64,000 nt of DNA. It comes from Chitinophagales bacterium (GTDB lineage: Bacteria; Bacteroidota; Bacteroidia; Chitinophagales; Chitinophagaceae). Numbering within the stretch: the first letter of the stretch is position 1; each line of letters starts with the position of its first letter. Positions 9,508-17,967 of the stretch are shown piece after piece. Made by a program: the position numbers and the translations under genes. The notes under the pieces were generated by a model, which ran no database searches, was not told the origin of the DNA, and saw nothing but the letters and a program-made list of their open reading frames with translations. Location: positions 1-64,000 of the forward strand of contig JAATGJ010000168.1 in assembly GCA_015654695.1 (NCBI GenBank). Direction: 5' to 3'.

Positions 9508-11622
9508 ATGGTACGAAAAAACTTGCATTCGGGGTTTGTAATGCAAATGCTTCTTTTTATTTTATTGACAGCAGCGCTAATTTTTATTTACAAGCCTGAC
9601 ACAAAGGTAACTTCTGCAACATCACCATTTGAAATGGCAAATGCGACTGCATCTGCCAGGGAGATAAAGGATAAGCCTCATCGTAGCGCGAACAGAGCGG
9701 GCAATACACTAACAGAATATGATGATTCAGCTTATTCAAGTTCAGACCTTCCATTCCTGGAGTCAGCGGAAGGACGGGGCGGACCTGTATTAGTCATCAG
9801 TTCTGCCGACAATCCTTTTAGCTTATACACTGTGGAGATTCTAAAGGCTGAAGGATTAAATTATTTCGCTGCTACAGATATCTCAGCATTGACTGCATCC
9901 ATGCTGAGTAATTATGATGTACTGATAGTCGGAGAGATGGTTGTTAGCAAAAGCAATGTTGCCATGTTGACTGACTGGGTGAATGGCGGCGGTACCCTGA
10001 TTGCCTTCAAGCCCGGGCCATTACTGGCGCCTTTATTTGGAATTACATATACTAATGTCACACTTAAAGACAAATATTTGCTCGTCCACACAGGTTATGG
10101 ACCCGGTGCCGGTATAGTAAACCAAACTATCCAGTATCATGGCATAGCTAACCTTTATTCACTCAAAGACGCCATAAGCCTTGCAACACTTTATTCTACC
10201 GCATCTGTTGCTACTGGCAATCCTGCCATAACAGTAAGGAAAGTAGGTCGAAATGGAGGGAGTGCCGTGGCTTTTGCATACGATCTGGCAAAATCAATAA
10301 TTTATACCAGACAGGGCAATCCGAGGTGGGCTGGTCAGAAAAGAGACGGGCAAATTGACCCGATCCGTTCAGATGATATGTTTTTCCCTGACTGGGTTGA
10401 TTTTAATAAAGTGGCCATACCGCAGGCAGATGAACAACAACGTTTATTGGCTAATATCATTTTGGAATGCAATCTTCACAGGAAGCCATTGCCGAGATTC
10501 TGGTATTTACCAAGGGACCTGAAAGCCGCTATTGTAATGACAGGTGATGATCATGCGGAGAATGGTACTGTAGGCCGCTTCAATCAATACCTGACACTAG
10601 GGCCCAACACACCTGAGGATGTTGCAGATTGGAAAGCCATAAGAGGTACATCCTATATCTATCCCAATACGGCGATGACCGACGCACAAGCTGCTGCATT
10701 TGAAGCGCAGGGATTTGAGATTGCTTTGCATCCCAATACCATGTGTATCAACCAATCTTTGTTTTCATTACAAAATACATTTACTAAAGAGCTGGCGAAG
10801 CTGGCTGCTAACTTTCCAAGTATATCTGCTCCTGTTACCTGCAGAAAACATTGCCTGGCCTGGGGTGACTGGTCATCAACTCCAAAAGCGGAAATGCAAA
10901 ACGGGATCAGGCTTGATGCTAATTATTATTACTGGCCGGGCTCATGGGTACAAAACCGACCTGGTATGTTTACAGGTTCCGGTATGCCTATGCGATTTGC
11001 CGATACGGATGGAAGTATTATTGATAACTACCAGTTGGTTACCCAAATGACGGATGAATCTGGTATAGATATGAGTAACTTCTGCAACCAGTTATTGGAT
11101 AAAGCTATTGGGGCTGAAGGATATTACGGAGTATTTTGCGCCAATATGCACACAGATATCGCAGATCATGCAGGATCAAACGTCATCATAGCGTCTGCCC
11201 AGGCACGGGAGATCCCTGTCATTTCTGCCAAACAACTTCTCACCTGGCTGGATGGAAGAAACAACTCTTTTTTTAGCAATATTAATTGGAGTAAAAATCA
11301 GCTTGGCTTTAAGATAATAGCACAAAGAGGAGCTAAAAATCTCAGAGCTATGTTGCCATTGTATGCGGAAACCGGGCAACTGGTATCTATTAAGATGAAT
11401 GGCAACCCTGTTTCGTTCACTACTCAAACTATTAAAGGGATACAGTATGCTTTCTTTTCTGCTGCCATGGGTAATAATGCTTATACAGCCGACTATAGTG
11501 GTTCGTTTTTAAAAACGCCGGAAAAGGTTGTAGCAAAAAATGAAAACGTTTCAGAAAATAAATGGAACAATCCGCTCCACCTCCTTCAATATAAATGGGA
11601 CATGCAAAGTGTTCAAAGATGA
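9508..11622 (+). CDS. Paralogue of the giant protein core: GATase1-like plus polysaccharide-deacetylase-like, membrane-anchored or secreted
   Basis: This 704-residue protein aligns along its length with residues ~1985-2580 of the preceding gene. It has the GGPVLVISSADNPFSLYTVE opening near residue 90, the characteristic IIYTRQGNPRWAGQKRDG stretch, FWYLPRDLKAAIVMTGDDH (D347, D348, H349) and ALHPNT (H408). It lacks the Ig-like repeats, the DUF4082 domains and the T9SS sorting domain; the reading frame stops after a short unrelated tail (YKWDMQSVQR). The N-terminus has one hydrophobic segment (residues ~12-28) without an obvious cleavage site, so it may be a signal anchor that leaves the enzyme in the periplasm. 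The chosen ATG aligns with the MVR start of the neighbour; an earlier ATG at 9498 is in another frame. Activity and substrate are unknown. The shared upstream motif suggests co-regulation with the giant gene. Confidence 0.75.
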   Translation: MVRKNLHSGFVMQMLLFILLTAALIFIYKPDTKVTSATSPFEMANATASAREIKDKPHRSANRAGNTLTEYDDSAYSSSDLPFLESAEGRGGPVLVISSADNPFSLYTVEILKAEGLNYFAATDISALTASMLSNYDVLIVGEMVVSKSNVAMLTDWVNGGGTLIAFKPGPLLAPLFGITYTNVTLKDKYLLVHTGYGPGAGIVNQTIQYHGIANLYSLKDAISLATLYSTASVATGNPAITVRKVGRNGGSAVAFAYDLAKSIIYTRQGNPRWAGQKRDGQIDPIRSDDMFFPDWVDFNKVAIPQADEQQRLLANIILECNLHRKPLPRFWYLPRDLKAAIVMTGDDHAENGTVGRFNQYLTLGPNTPEDVADWKAIRGTSYIYPNTAMTDAQAAAFEAQGFEIALHPNTMCINQSLFSLQNTFTKELAKLAANFPSISAPVTCRKHCLAWGDWSSTPKAEMQNGIRLDANYYYWPGSWVQNRPGMFTGSGMPMRFADTDGSIIDNYQLVTQMTDESGIDMSNFCNQLLDKAIGAEGYYGVFCANMHTDIADHAGSNVIIASAQAREIPVISAKQLLTWLDGRNNSFFSNINWSKNQLGFKIIAQRGAKNLRAMLPLYAETGQLVSIKMNGNPVSFTTQTIKGIQYAFFSAAMGNNAYTADYSGSFLKTPEKVVAKNENVSENKWNNPLHLLQYKWDMQSVQR

Positions 11623-11858
11623 GTGGTGAGTTTTCACCTCTTACTAGTATTGCGATTTTCCACTCTTTAATTCATTTTAACCACAGGCGCTGATCAGCAT
11701 GGTTGCATGTGCGAAGGGTGAATATAACTGCAAGGGAATTACGTTTATTTTATTGTATTGGAAGAGATTCTCCGGGAATGCAATTCCCCTGTAAAGTTTC
11801 ATAAACTTAACACATCTTTGTCATTGCATTAGCTCTTATAAAATAACGAATTTACTAT

Positions 11859-12557
11859 ATGAATAAAAATGTAATCATTACTTTAATTGTTTCAGCAATG
11901 CTTTCCTGCACTTCGTCTTCCTTTGCACAATCGCGTAGCCTTTTTAATGGCAGAGATTTAAATGGTTGGCATGTGGATGTTCCGGAAATGGATACCAATA
12001 CAGCGGCAATAAATCCATTCATCATCCGTAACGGATTACTGGTAAGCCTTGGCACGCCACAAGGCCATCTTATTACCGATTCTGTTTATCAGAATTACCG
12101 TCTTAATGTTGAATACCGCTTCGCTGGCAAACCCGGAAACTGCGGTGTGCTTGTATTTGCCTCTTCGCCACGGGCTCTTTATAAAATGTTTCCCAGGTCT
12201 ATTGAAGTTCAACTGATGCATAAAAATGCCGGTGATTTTTGGTGCATCGTGGAAGATATTACTGTGCCCGATATGGAAACGCGCCGCGGACCAAAAGCCG
12301 ACTGGGGTATTACAGAAGGTAAGGAGCGTCGTGTTAAGAACCTTACTGACAGTTCTGAAAACCCGGTTGGACAATGGAACAGCATGACGGTTGAATGTGT
12401 GGGCAATTCTATTAAAGTCTGGGTGAATGGAGACCTGGTGAATTATGGGTTTAACTGTACAACCAGCAAAGGCAATATCGCATTGCAGGCTGAAGGTTCG
12501 GAAGTGGAATTCCGTAAAGTGGAGTTAACGCCTGTTACAAAGTTTGCCGGTCAATAG
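11859..12557 (+). CDS. DUF1080 (3-keto-disaccharide hydrolase family) exported protein
   Basis: A 232-residue protein with a signal sequence (residues 1-24, ending SSFAQ; an LSC triplet at 15-17 could also act as a lipobox). The mature part opens with SLFNGRDLNGW (residues 27-37), the signature of the DUF1080 family, a concanavalin-like lectin/glucanase fold found in 3-keto-glycoside hydrolases and sugar-binding proteins. Further family features are YRLNVEYRFAGKPGNCGVL, a WCIVEDI strand, and a C-terminal strand ending in EVEFRKVEL. The length is usual for a single-domain member. It most likely acts in the periplasm or at the outer membrane on sugars. The gene is alone on its strand, preceded by 236 bp without a gene and followed by a convergent permease gene. 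The exact substrate cannot be read. Confidence 0.85.
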   Translation: MNKNVIITLIVSAMLSCTSSSFAQSRSLFNGRDLNGWHVDVPEMDTNTAAINPFIIRNGLLVSLGTPQGHLITDSVYQNYRLNVEYRFAGKPGNCGVLVFASSPRALYKMFPRSIEVQLMHKNAGDFWCIVEDITVPDMETRRGPKADWGITEGKERRVKNLTDSSENPVGQWNSMTVECVGNSIKVWVNGDLVNYGFNCTTSKGNIALQAEGSEVEFRKVELTPVTKFAGQ

Positions 12558-12625
12558 CGGCAGGGTTGTAAATAGTTTTACGGGCCGGGCTTAAGATGTT
12601 TTTGATTTTCACAGATATCCCTTAC

Positions 12626-13711
12626 TTATCTTTTTTTATTCTGCCTTTTCTTGGTAAGGACTGGTTGGTCATCACCCAACAGATCGCCCCAGGGTTCTAA
12701 TCCATCCACCCTGTCAAAAATAACTTTCAGGATAGCAATGCCTGGAATAGAAAGAAACATGCCGGATAGACCTGCCAGCGCTCCGCCTATCAATACACCG
12801 ATAATACTTACCAGGGCGTTGATCCGCACTTTGGAACTAACTATATAGGGCATGATAAAATTATTATCAATGAACTGCACTACAATCAGTATAACGCCTA
12901 CCCATATAATATCGCCTATATTATTTGAAGTAGTAAGTGTAACAGCCATACAAATTACAGAAGCGATAAGCATTCCTATGTAGGGGATCAGGTTCAGTAC
13001 TGCAGCAAAAACACCCAGGAAAACTGCATATTGAATACCTATTACCAGGAAGCCCGCCGTATTAAGCCCGGTTACAATAGCCATTTCCAGCAGCAGGCCT
13101 ACCATATATCCCTGCACGATTGTCTTTGACTCGGTTAATACATCTTCTACTTTTGAACGGTGACGTTCGGTAAAAACATCCAGCAGGAACTTATGAATGA
13201 GTTTACGATAATACAGGATCAGGAAAGTGTAGATGGGCAACAATATCAGCATGACAAGTGCATTAGCTATGCCCATCAGGGCAGTCCCCATTCCGGAAGA
13301 ACCTGATTGCTGCATATTTTCCTTAGCGCTTTCTACCGCGGCCTCCTGTTGCTTCGTACTGATATTCAGTTGATCGTTGATCCAATCCTGCAGCGTGGAG
13401 AGATGCTGGTTTAATTTTATTTTTATTGCCGGCAGATCATTCATAAAACCTGCTACCTGGGAAGAAAGAAAATAAATTATACCACCTACAAAAAGCGCTG
13501 CCATCAAAATAGCCATTAACATAGAAAGTACGCCCGGAACACCTTTACGAATAAGCCAGTTAACAACAGGCAATAATAACATGGCCAGCACGATAGCGAA
13601 ACACAAGGGCATAAGGATACTGCTACCGGTATAGATGAGCACGCCAAGAATAAAAAGATTTATTAAATGCAGGCAAAGTTTGGCGTAAAAAGGCAGAGAT
13701 GTTGTGCTCAT
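12626..13711 (-). CDS. AI-2E family transporter (PerM/YdiK-type permease)
   Basis: A polytopic inner-membrane protein, 361 residues from the start at 13711 (MSTTSLPFYAKL). A longer frame reaches 13762, but its 17 extra residues are hydrophilic and non-family. There is the usual plan of N-terminal hydrophobic helices (ILMPLCFAIVLAMLLLPVV), a soluble periplasmic loop with short coiled-coil character (about residues 95-145), and C-terminal helices with the typical PYIGMLIASV and DNNFIMPYIVSSKV motifs. The family exports small molecules (AI-2 in the type member) or acts as a Na+/H+ exchanger; the substrate here is unknown. The tail is strongly basic (KKRQNKKR). It stands alone and converges with the DUF1080 gene. 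Confidence 0.88.
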   Translation of the reverse strand: MSTTSLPFYAKLCLHLINLFILGVLIYTGSSILMPLCFAIVLAMLLLPVVNWLIRKGVPGVLSMLMAILMAALFVGGIIYFLSSQVAGFMNDLPAIKIKLNQHLSTLQDWINDQLNISTKQQEAAVESAKENMQQSGSSGMGTALMGIANALVMLILLPIYTFLILYYRKLIHKFLLDVFTERHRSKVEDVLTESKTIVQGYMVGLLLEMAIVTGLNTAGFLVIGIQYAVFLGVFAAVLNLIPYIGMLIASVICMAVTLTTSNNIGDIIWVGVILIVVQFIDNNFIMPYIVSSKVRINALVSIIGVLIGGALAGLSGMFLSIPGIAILKVIFDRVDGLEPWGDLLGDDQPVLTKKRQNKKR

Positions 13712-13883
13712 AAGGTTGATTTGTAAAATGTCGTTTAACGTATCAAATTTACAATACCTCAAATGTACACCGTCTTACATTTAGTATCAGGGCAAAATTT
13801 AAGTGTTCAATATTGTTCTCCGGTGGTGTAACAATTTAGTATTCGGCTTTATATTCTTCTATTTCTTATACGGATCTGTGAAG

Positions 13884-13930
13884 CGGACTCGTTGCGAAAT
13901 GAATTTTTGCTTCGTAGTACGACAAGTCCG
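13884..13930. repeat. Imperfect hairpin in a 332-bp intergenic stretch
   Basis: CGGACTCGT at 13884-13892 pairs with ACAAGTCCG at 13922-13930 with one mismatch, and inside it TGCGAA pairs with TTCGTA. It lies between the permease start and a 40-codon ORF. It may be a dispersed palindromic element or a terminator; the rest of 13712-14043 shows no gene. Confidence 0.35.
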
Positions 13931-14043
13931 GAATTGACCCCGAAAAAGTAAACTAATAATTCAAAATACAAAAAGGTATTTATCCTTCCGCAGATCCACA
14001 CAATAACAAACAGGATTAAGGTTTCTCACAGCGGGGAATTTTT

Positions 14044-14166
14044 TCAACAATGCACATTGCCCAGTAAAAAATAGACGACAACAAAAACTGCAATAAAGCC
14101 CAGGCATCCGCCACCCCATTTCCATCCTGCGTATCCTGCTATTAATGTTTTCAGCCAACCTTTCAT
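14044..14166 (-). CDS. Small hydrophobic protein (40 aa)
   Basis: ATG at 14166 begins a 40-residue frame ending in TGA at 14044-14046. It reads MKGWLKTLIAG, then a YAGWKWGGGC stretch and one membrane-spanning helix (LGFIAVFVVVYFLLG), ending in a C-terminal cysteine. A basic amphipathic N-terminus, a glycine-rich hinge and a single transmembrane helix are typical of small bacterial membrane proteins. A longer ORF on the same strand in another frame (14251-13961) is cysteine-rich and of poor composition, so it was not used. No function is recognised. The case rests on composition and clean boundaries only. Confidence 0.45.
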   Translation of the reverse strand: MKGWLKTLIAGYAGWKWGGGCLGFIAVFVVVYFLLGNVHC

Positions 14167-14324
14167 AGTTATATGTTTTGCAATAACTATAAATAAAATT
14201 ATGCCAACATTCAATCCTGGTTTTTAGGAAGATATACTGAGTGCGGAACAAAATGTTTATACCCGGCTAAGCAATCTGCAATAGCGGCTGGTTATTTATA
14301 TATAACTATTGATACCCTCTTTGA

Positions 14325-14357
14325 GGCCAGTGGTTAGTCACAAACTAACCACTGGCC
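14325..14357. terminator. Strong 14-bp hairpin
   Basis: GGCCAGTGGTTAGT (14325-14338) and ACTAACCACTGGCC (14344-14357) form a perfect 14-bp stem with a CACAA loop. T-rich sequence follows on the plus strand, although the nearest gene (14414-14749) ends here from the minus strand, so it may act in both directions. Confidence 0.55.
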
Positions 14358-14413
14358 GTTAATTTTTATTTTCTTATTTGTTTGCCCCTGGTGACACTTT
14401 CTTTTAGCAATCA

Positions 14414-14749
14414 TTATCTTCTACCGCGACGGCCATGATTGTTATGATAGCGTTTCCAGTCATTATATTGGCGATGGCCGTAATAGGACCTGCTTATATA
14501 TCTTCTGTCAAGATAATACCGGTTGTCATAACCCCGCCAGTAAGTAAGACCACGCGGGTCCCTGTAATAATACATTCCATTGGGATGTCTCATTATCACC
14601 AGCCCGGGTGATGAACCGATGATCAGCGAAACATCAGTTCGGGCAGGAGGATAAGGCCGGCCATGATAATCACGGCTGGAACCACAACTGCTTAACACGG
14701 CCACTATACCAATTAATAATGCCGCTTGTACCATTCTTATTCGTTTCAT
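14414..14749 (-). CDS. Small tyrosine/arginine-rich lipoprotein
   Basis: A 111-residue protein with an N-terminal hydrophobic segment and a lipobox (VLSSC, Cys22), so probably lipid-anchored. The mature part is short and rich in Tyr, Arg, Gly and His (RHPNGMYYYRDPRGLTYWRG, then repeated YxxR groups), with a basic tail (HGRRGRR). This composition recalls small cell-envelope proteins of Bacteroidota, but no family is recognised. It is divergent from the NTF2-like gene at 14812, with starts only 62 bp apart, so the two promoters share the gap. Confidence 0.65.
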   Translation of the reverse strand: MKRIRMVQAALLIGIVAVLSSCGSSRDYHGRPYPPARTDVSLIIGSSPGLVIMRHPNGMYYYRDPRGLTYWRGYDNRYYLDRRYISRSYYGHRQYNDWKRYHNNHGRRGRR

Positions 14750-14811
14750 AATGATTGATTTTATTTTTGAGACGGCAATTCATTTACCAAAAGAGCTTAA
14801 ACTTTGTTAAC

Positions 14812-15264
14812 ATGCGGTGCTTTTTAATACTCTTAACAGCTTTAGTAATTAATGAAACCACTTTTTCTCAAACAACAGAAGATTCTGTAAAAGCAGTAAT
14901 CAATAATTTGTTTGCCGGTATGAAGAATGCCAATGCTGACCTGTTCAAAACTGTTTTTGCAGACAGTGCCGTTATGCAAACGATAAGCAGGACAAAAGAA
15001 GGGGAAACGGTGGTCTTAAATGAAAGTGTAAATGAGTTTACAGAATTTGTAAGTCATCTCAGGAAGGATTCCGCTGATGAGCGGATAACATTTGAAACTA
15101 TAAAAATTGACGGTACTCTTGCCATCGCATGGACACCTTACCGGTTTTACCACAATGGTATATTCAGTCATTGTGGTGTAAACTCATTCCACCTTGTCCG
15201 TTTCAATGGAATATGGAAAATGCAATACCTGATAGATACACGACGGAAACAGGGGTGTCTGTAA
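14812..15264 (+). CDS. NTF2-like (SnoaL/DUF4440-type) exported protein
   Basis: 150 residues from ATG 14812 (MRCFLILLTALVINETTFSQ, a signal peptide). An upstream in-frame ATG at 14755 would bury the signal peptide and is rejected. The mature part has the cone-shaped alpha/beta pattern of the NTF2-like superfamily: helix DSVKAVINNLFAGMKNANAD, LFKTVFADSAVM, then a sheet including FETIKIDGTLAIAWTPYRFY and the closing strand NSFHLVRFNGIWKMQYLIDTR. Members bind or turn over small hydrophobic molecules; the ligand here is unknown. The stop (15262-15264) directly abuts the stop of the convergent gene at 15265. Confidence 0.8.
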   Translation: MRCFLILLTALVINETTFSQTTEDSVKAVINNLFAGMKNANADLFKTVFADSAVMQTISRTKEGETVVLNESVNEFTEFVSHLRKDSADERITFETIKIDGTLAIAWTPYRFYHNGIFSHCGVNSFHLVRFNGIWKMQYLIDTRRKQGCL

Positions 15265-16539
15265 CTATTTCCCGGTGAGCCTGTATTTCTTATTTACTTT
15301 CGGGCTGTTGAAATAATTATTTAATTCTTGCTCGGTCATATCATTGGTAATATCCACCGGCACGTCTATTAATTGCATCTGGCTTTGCTTTAATTCTTCT
15401 TTCAGTTTGTTGGTCTTTGCCGTGATGGTGAAATCTTTTTCACCCACCAGCGAATAGTCATAGATCATATATTCCAGCCGTTTGATAGAAGAACGGATCA
15501 GGGAAGCCTGGTTTTGTTCTATGTTTTTATTAGGAGAAGTGGCTTCCTTTACCGGTACTAAAGCCAGGCCAACACTGGGTAAAATCTTTCCGGTATTTTG
15601 TCCTGATTCCCCACCTGTCGTTGAAAGTATCGTTCCTGTCAATGCTGTAGATGCTGATGTCAGATCAAAAGAAGTACGGGCCGTTTTTGTTTTTTTTAAT
15701 TTCCTGTCTAATTGCAGAAAAGTATATTTCAGCCGCAGGATATAGTTTTTAATATTCCCCATCAGCATTTCATATTCCTGTTTTGCTAGAGGGTAGTTAA
15801 GGGCGTCTTTTACGATAATACGCACATTGGCGGTATCTCTCACTTTAAATTTTGTAGAACCAATAAAACTAAGATTGAGTATTTTGACTCTTGCGGAGTC
15901 GGTTTCTTTTACAAAGTCATAAGGCGGTGTCCAGGTGAATTCATCATCACAATGGGTGACCAGTTTATATTCATGTATAGTAATATTGCTTGAAAAAAGA
16001 ATGTCATCAACAGGAAAATTGCCGGCTTCACATTGTACTTTAAAGGAAACCTGTTCGCCTTCATCTACTGTAAGCGCAGAAGAAACAGTCGGCTTTACTT
16101 TGGGTAAAATAATTTCTGTGTTGTAAAAAACAAGGACAAACCCGGTATCAACTTTATCAGCAGGGTCAGAAAGGCTTTGCACCCCGATCTTTACCGAATA
16201 TTCCTGGTCATACTTTAGTTTACCTGAAAGAAAGAATGATTTTTCCGCTTTAAATGTAAGGAGGCCATTATCCTTATTGACCTTAAGACCAATGGGAGAA
16301 TTTTTCAGGTACCAGTAATATTTTTTTTCATCCCTGTTAATAGCGAGCTGGTACGAAAGCATGGAATCAACATGCAGGGTAAAATACGGATTGAGGTTAG
16401 TAATACGCAGGACAGTATCTTTTTTAGGCACAATCAGGGTGTCGCTAGTGACTTTTAGGGAATCAGCCGTAACCTGCGCATGGGTGGCCAAAAAAGATAG
16501 AAAAGTAACCAGGAAAAGAATATTTTGTTTTCTCAGCAT
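15265..16539 (-). CDS. Exported protein of unknown function with Ig/cadherin-like strands
   Basis: 424 residues from ATG 16539, chosen because a clean signal peptide starts there (MLRKQNILFLVTFLSFLATH, cut after AQ); a further ATG at 16566 adds nine hydrophilic residues. The N-terminal half consists of beta-rich segments of cadherin/putative-Ig type: YYWYLKNSPIGLKVNKDNG, then GKLKYDQEYSVKIGVQSLSD, and a second module with FTWTPPYDFV. The C-terminal third changes to charged helical sequence (KNYILRLKYTFLQLDRKLKK). No catalytic motif is visible. It is probably a periplasmic or surface structural protein. Confidence 0.6.
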   Translation of the reverse strand: MLRKQNILFLVTFLSFLATHAQVTADSLKVTSDTLIVPKKDTVLRITNLNPYFTLHVDSMLSYQLAINRDEKKYYWYLKNSPIGLKVNKDNGLLTFKAEKSFFLSGKLKYDQEYSVKIGVQSLSDPADKVDTGFVLVFYNTEIILPKVKPTVSSALTVDEGEQVSFKVQCEAGNFPVDDILFSSNITIHEYKLVTHCDDEFTWTPPYDFVKETDSARVKILNLSFIGSTKFKVRDTANVRIIVKDALNYPLAKQEYEMLMGNIKNYILRLKYTFLQLDRKLKKTKTARTSFDLTSASTALTGTILSTTGGESGQNTGKILPSVGLALVPVKEATSPNKNIEQNQASLIRSSIKRLEYMIYDYSLVGEKDFTITAKTNKLKEELKQSQMQLIDVPVDITNDMTEQELNNYFNSPKVNKKYRLTGK

Positions 16540-16597
16540 ATGTCGGTGGTTGGTAAAAGCAGGCAAATTTACCGGATTTTATAAAAAGGTTTGTTTG

Positions 16598-16630
16598 AAA
16601 AAAAGAAACCCCATCGTAGAAACGACGGGG
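16598..16630 (-). terminator. Intrinsic terminator of hsp20 (minus strand)
   Basis: On the minus strand a CCCCGTCGT...ACGATGGGG hairpin (plus coordinates 16609-16630) is followed by TTTCTTTTTTT (16598-16608). This is a textbook rho-independent terminator, 38 bases beyond the hsp20 stop. Confidence 0.85.
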
Positions 16631-16668
16631 TGTAAACCAAAACCAACTGCTTATGAGAAAAACTTTAA

Positions 16669-17115
16669 TTATTGTATGCTTATATCTTTAGACGCTGATT
16701 TGACTTCTTCCTTTTTAGGAAGGTTTAATGTTAGGACACCATTAACATATTTGGCGTCAATACCGGCAGCATCAATTTTTTCATCAAGGGTAAACGACCT
16801 TTTAAATGAACGGTAAGAGTACTCCCTGCGGATTTCTTTTTCTCCTTCATTCTTCACTTCCTCTTTCTTTTCCGCAGAAACCGTAAGAATGTTCTGATCA
16901 AGGCTAATTTTAAAATCGGCCTTTTCAAAACCAGGCGCTACTACATCCAGTGTATAACTTTTTTCACTTTCCCTGATATTAACAGGAGCGAAACCTTTCC
17001 ATTCCTGCTGGCTATTGCCATTCTTGAAGATGGCAGGCATTTCAGCAAAAATGTCATCCACCAATGAACTGAAGGTTGTTTCAAAAGGCTTGCGGCTAAA
17101 TTTAACTTGTGTCAT
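16669..17115 (-). CDS. Small heat-shock protein, Hsp20/alpha-crystallin family
   Basis: 148 residues, a normal length. The alpha-crystallin domain spans about residues 40-140: APVNIRESEKSYTLDVVAPG opens it, DFKISLDQNILTVSAEKKEE gives beta strands 3-5, REYSYRSFKRSFTLDEKID carries the dimerisation region, and VNGVLTLNLPKK is the conserved A/G-x-L-x-L-x-L/P-type closing strand. Short flanking tails are as expected. It is an ATP-independent cytoplasmic holdase that keeps unfolding proteins soluble. It has its own terminator downstream and shares a 210-bp divergent promoter region with the bacilliredoxin gene. Both genes have stress-related roles. Confidence 0.95.
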   Translation of the reverse strand: MTQVKFSRKPFETTFSSLVDDIFAEMPAIFKNGNSQQEWKGFAPVNIRESEKSYTLDVVAPGFEKADFKISLDQNILTVSAEKKEEVKNEGEKEIRREYSYRSFKRSFTLDEKIDAAGIDAKYVNGVLTLNLPKKEEVKSASKDISIQ

Positions 17116-17289
17116 AATATTTTGTTTTGTGGTTTAAATTTTATTCCGTGTATGGTTCTTCAAAGCATATACCACCCTTTTTTTTGGTGACGAAATGAAA
17201 CTAAAGCTCAGTATTTCAAGACAAAATTTCCGAAAGCATTCGTTGAGCCTGACATTATTGCTTATTTAAGTCTGAATGAACTTTTTAGT

Positions 17290-17297
17290 TATTTTTG
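17290..17297 (+). promoter_or_regulatory. Candidate -7 box for the bacilliredoxin gene
   Basis: TATTTTTG matches the Bacteroidota -7 consensus TAnnTTTG, 29 bp before the ATG at 17326. No convincing -33 element was placed. Confidence 0.5.
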
Positions 17298-17325
17298 CGT
17301 TCTCATAAAACAAACTATAAAAACT

Positions 17326-17742
17326 ATGTATCCTGAAGAGATAGTAATACCCATGAAAGAGGAATTAACAGATAACGGTTTCCAGGAATTGTTGACCTCT
17401 CAAGATGTAGAAGCTCAGCTCAGCAAGGAAGGAACAACCCTTATCATGATCAATTCAGTTTGCGGATGTTCTGCTGGTTCGGCACGCCCGGGAGTATTGA
17501 TGGCAGTAGCCAATGCCGTCTCCAAACCAGATTTCCTTACGACAAGTTTCGCCGGGTTTGATATAGATGCTATAAGGACACTTCGCCAGCACCTGTTACC
17601 ATACCCGCCATCTTCGCCTGCCATCGCCTTGTTTAAAAATGGCCAGTTGGTTCATTTTATCGAAAGGCACCAAATTGAAGGAAGACCCGCCCAGATTATA
17701 GCCAAAAATCTTATCGGGGCATTTGATCAGTACTGCAATTAA
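17326..17742 (+). CDS. Bacilliredoxin, BrxA/BrxB (YphP/YqiW) family
   Basis: 138 residues, the normal family length (about 140). It has a thioredoxin-like fold with the family-specific C-G-C active site (INSVCGCSAGSARPG, Cys46 and Cys48) in place of CxxC. In Firmicutes these proteins remove bacillithiol from oxidised proteins. In Bacteroidota many members occur, and the partner thiol is inferred, not seen. Other landmarks are SPAIALFKNGQLVHFIERH and the EGRPAQIIAKNL helix. A single-gene unit with its own terminator (17767-17795), divergent from hsp20. Confidence 0.93.
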   Translation: MYPEEIVIPMKEELTDNGFQELLTSQDVEAQLSKEGTTLIMINSVCGCSAGSARPGVLMAVANAVSKPDFLTTSFAGFDIDAIRTLRQHLLPYPPSSPAIALFKNGQLVHFIERHQIEGRPAQIIAKNLIGAFDQYCN

Positions 17743-17766
17743 TTCCTTTAAAAAATAAAATCATTG

Positions 17767-17795
17767 AAAAAGCTGCTTCTTTGAAGCGGCTTTTT
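17767..17795 (+). terminator. Intrinsic terminator of the bacilliredoxin gene
   Basis: AAAAAGCTGCTTC (17767-17779) and GAAGCGGCTTTTT (17783-17795) form a 13-bp stem (one G-T pair) with a TTT loop, ending in five T bases. Confidence 0.85.
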
Positions 17796-17967
17796 GTATC
17801 TTATCAAGGTGTTTAATTTTAATAATTGAATTTCCCATAAACTGGGATCAACTATTTTCCCGCTACGCAAAAAATTAGCAGGTAAAACGTTATAGCTGCA
17901 CCCTCAGAATTTATTACCTTACCTTCAACTTATAGTTTTAGCATAGTTCAGTTATTTTATATCTGCC

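Noticed and set aside
13961-14251. 96-aa minus-strand ORF
   Set aside because: Its composition is Cys/Arg-rich and irregular. A 40-aa frame in the same region has clearer protein features.
16361-16816. 151-aa plus-strand ORF across the hsp20 terminator
   Set aside because: It overlaps two well-supported minus-strand genes and a strong terminator.
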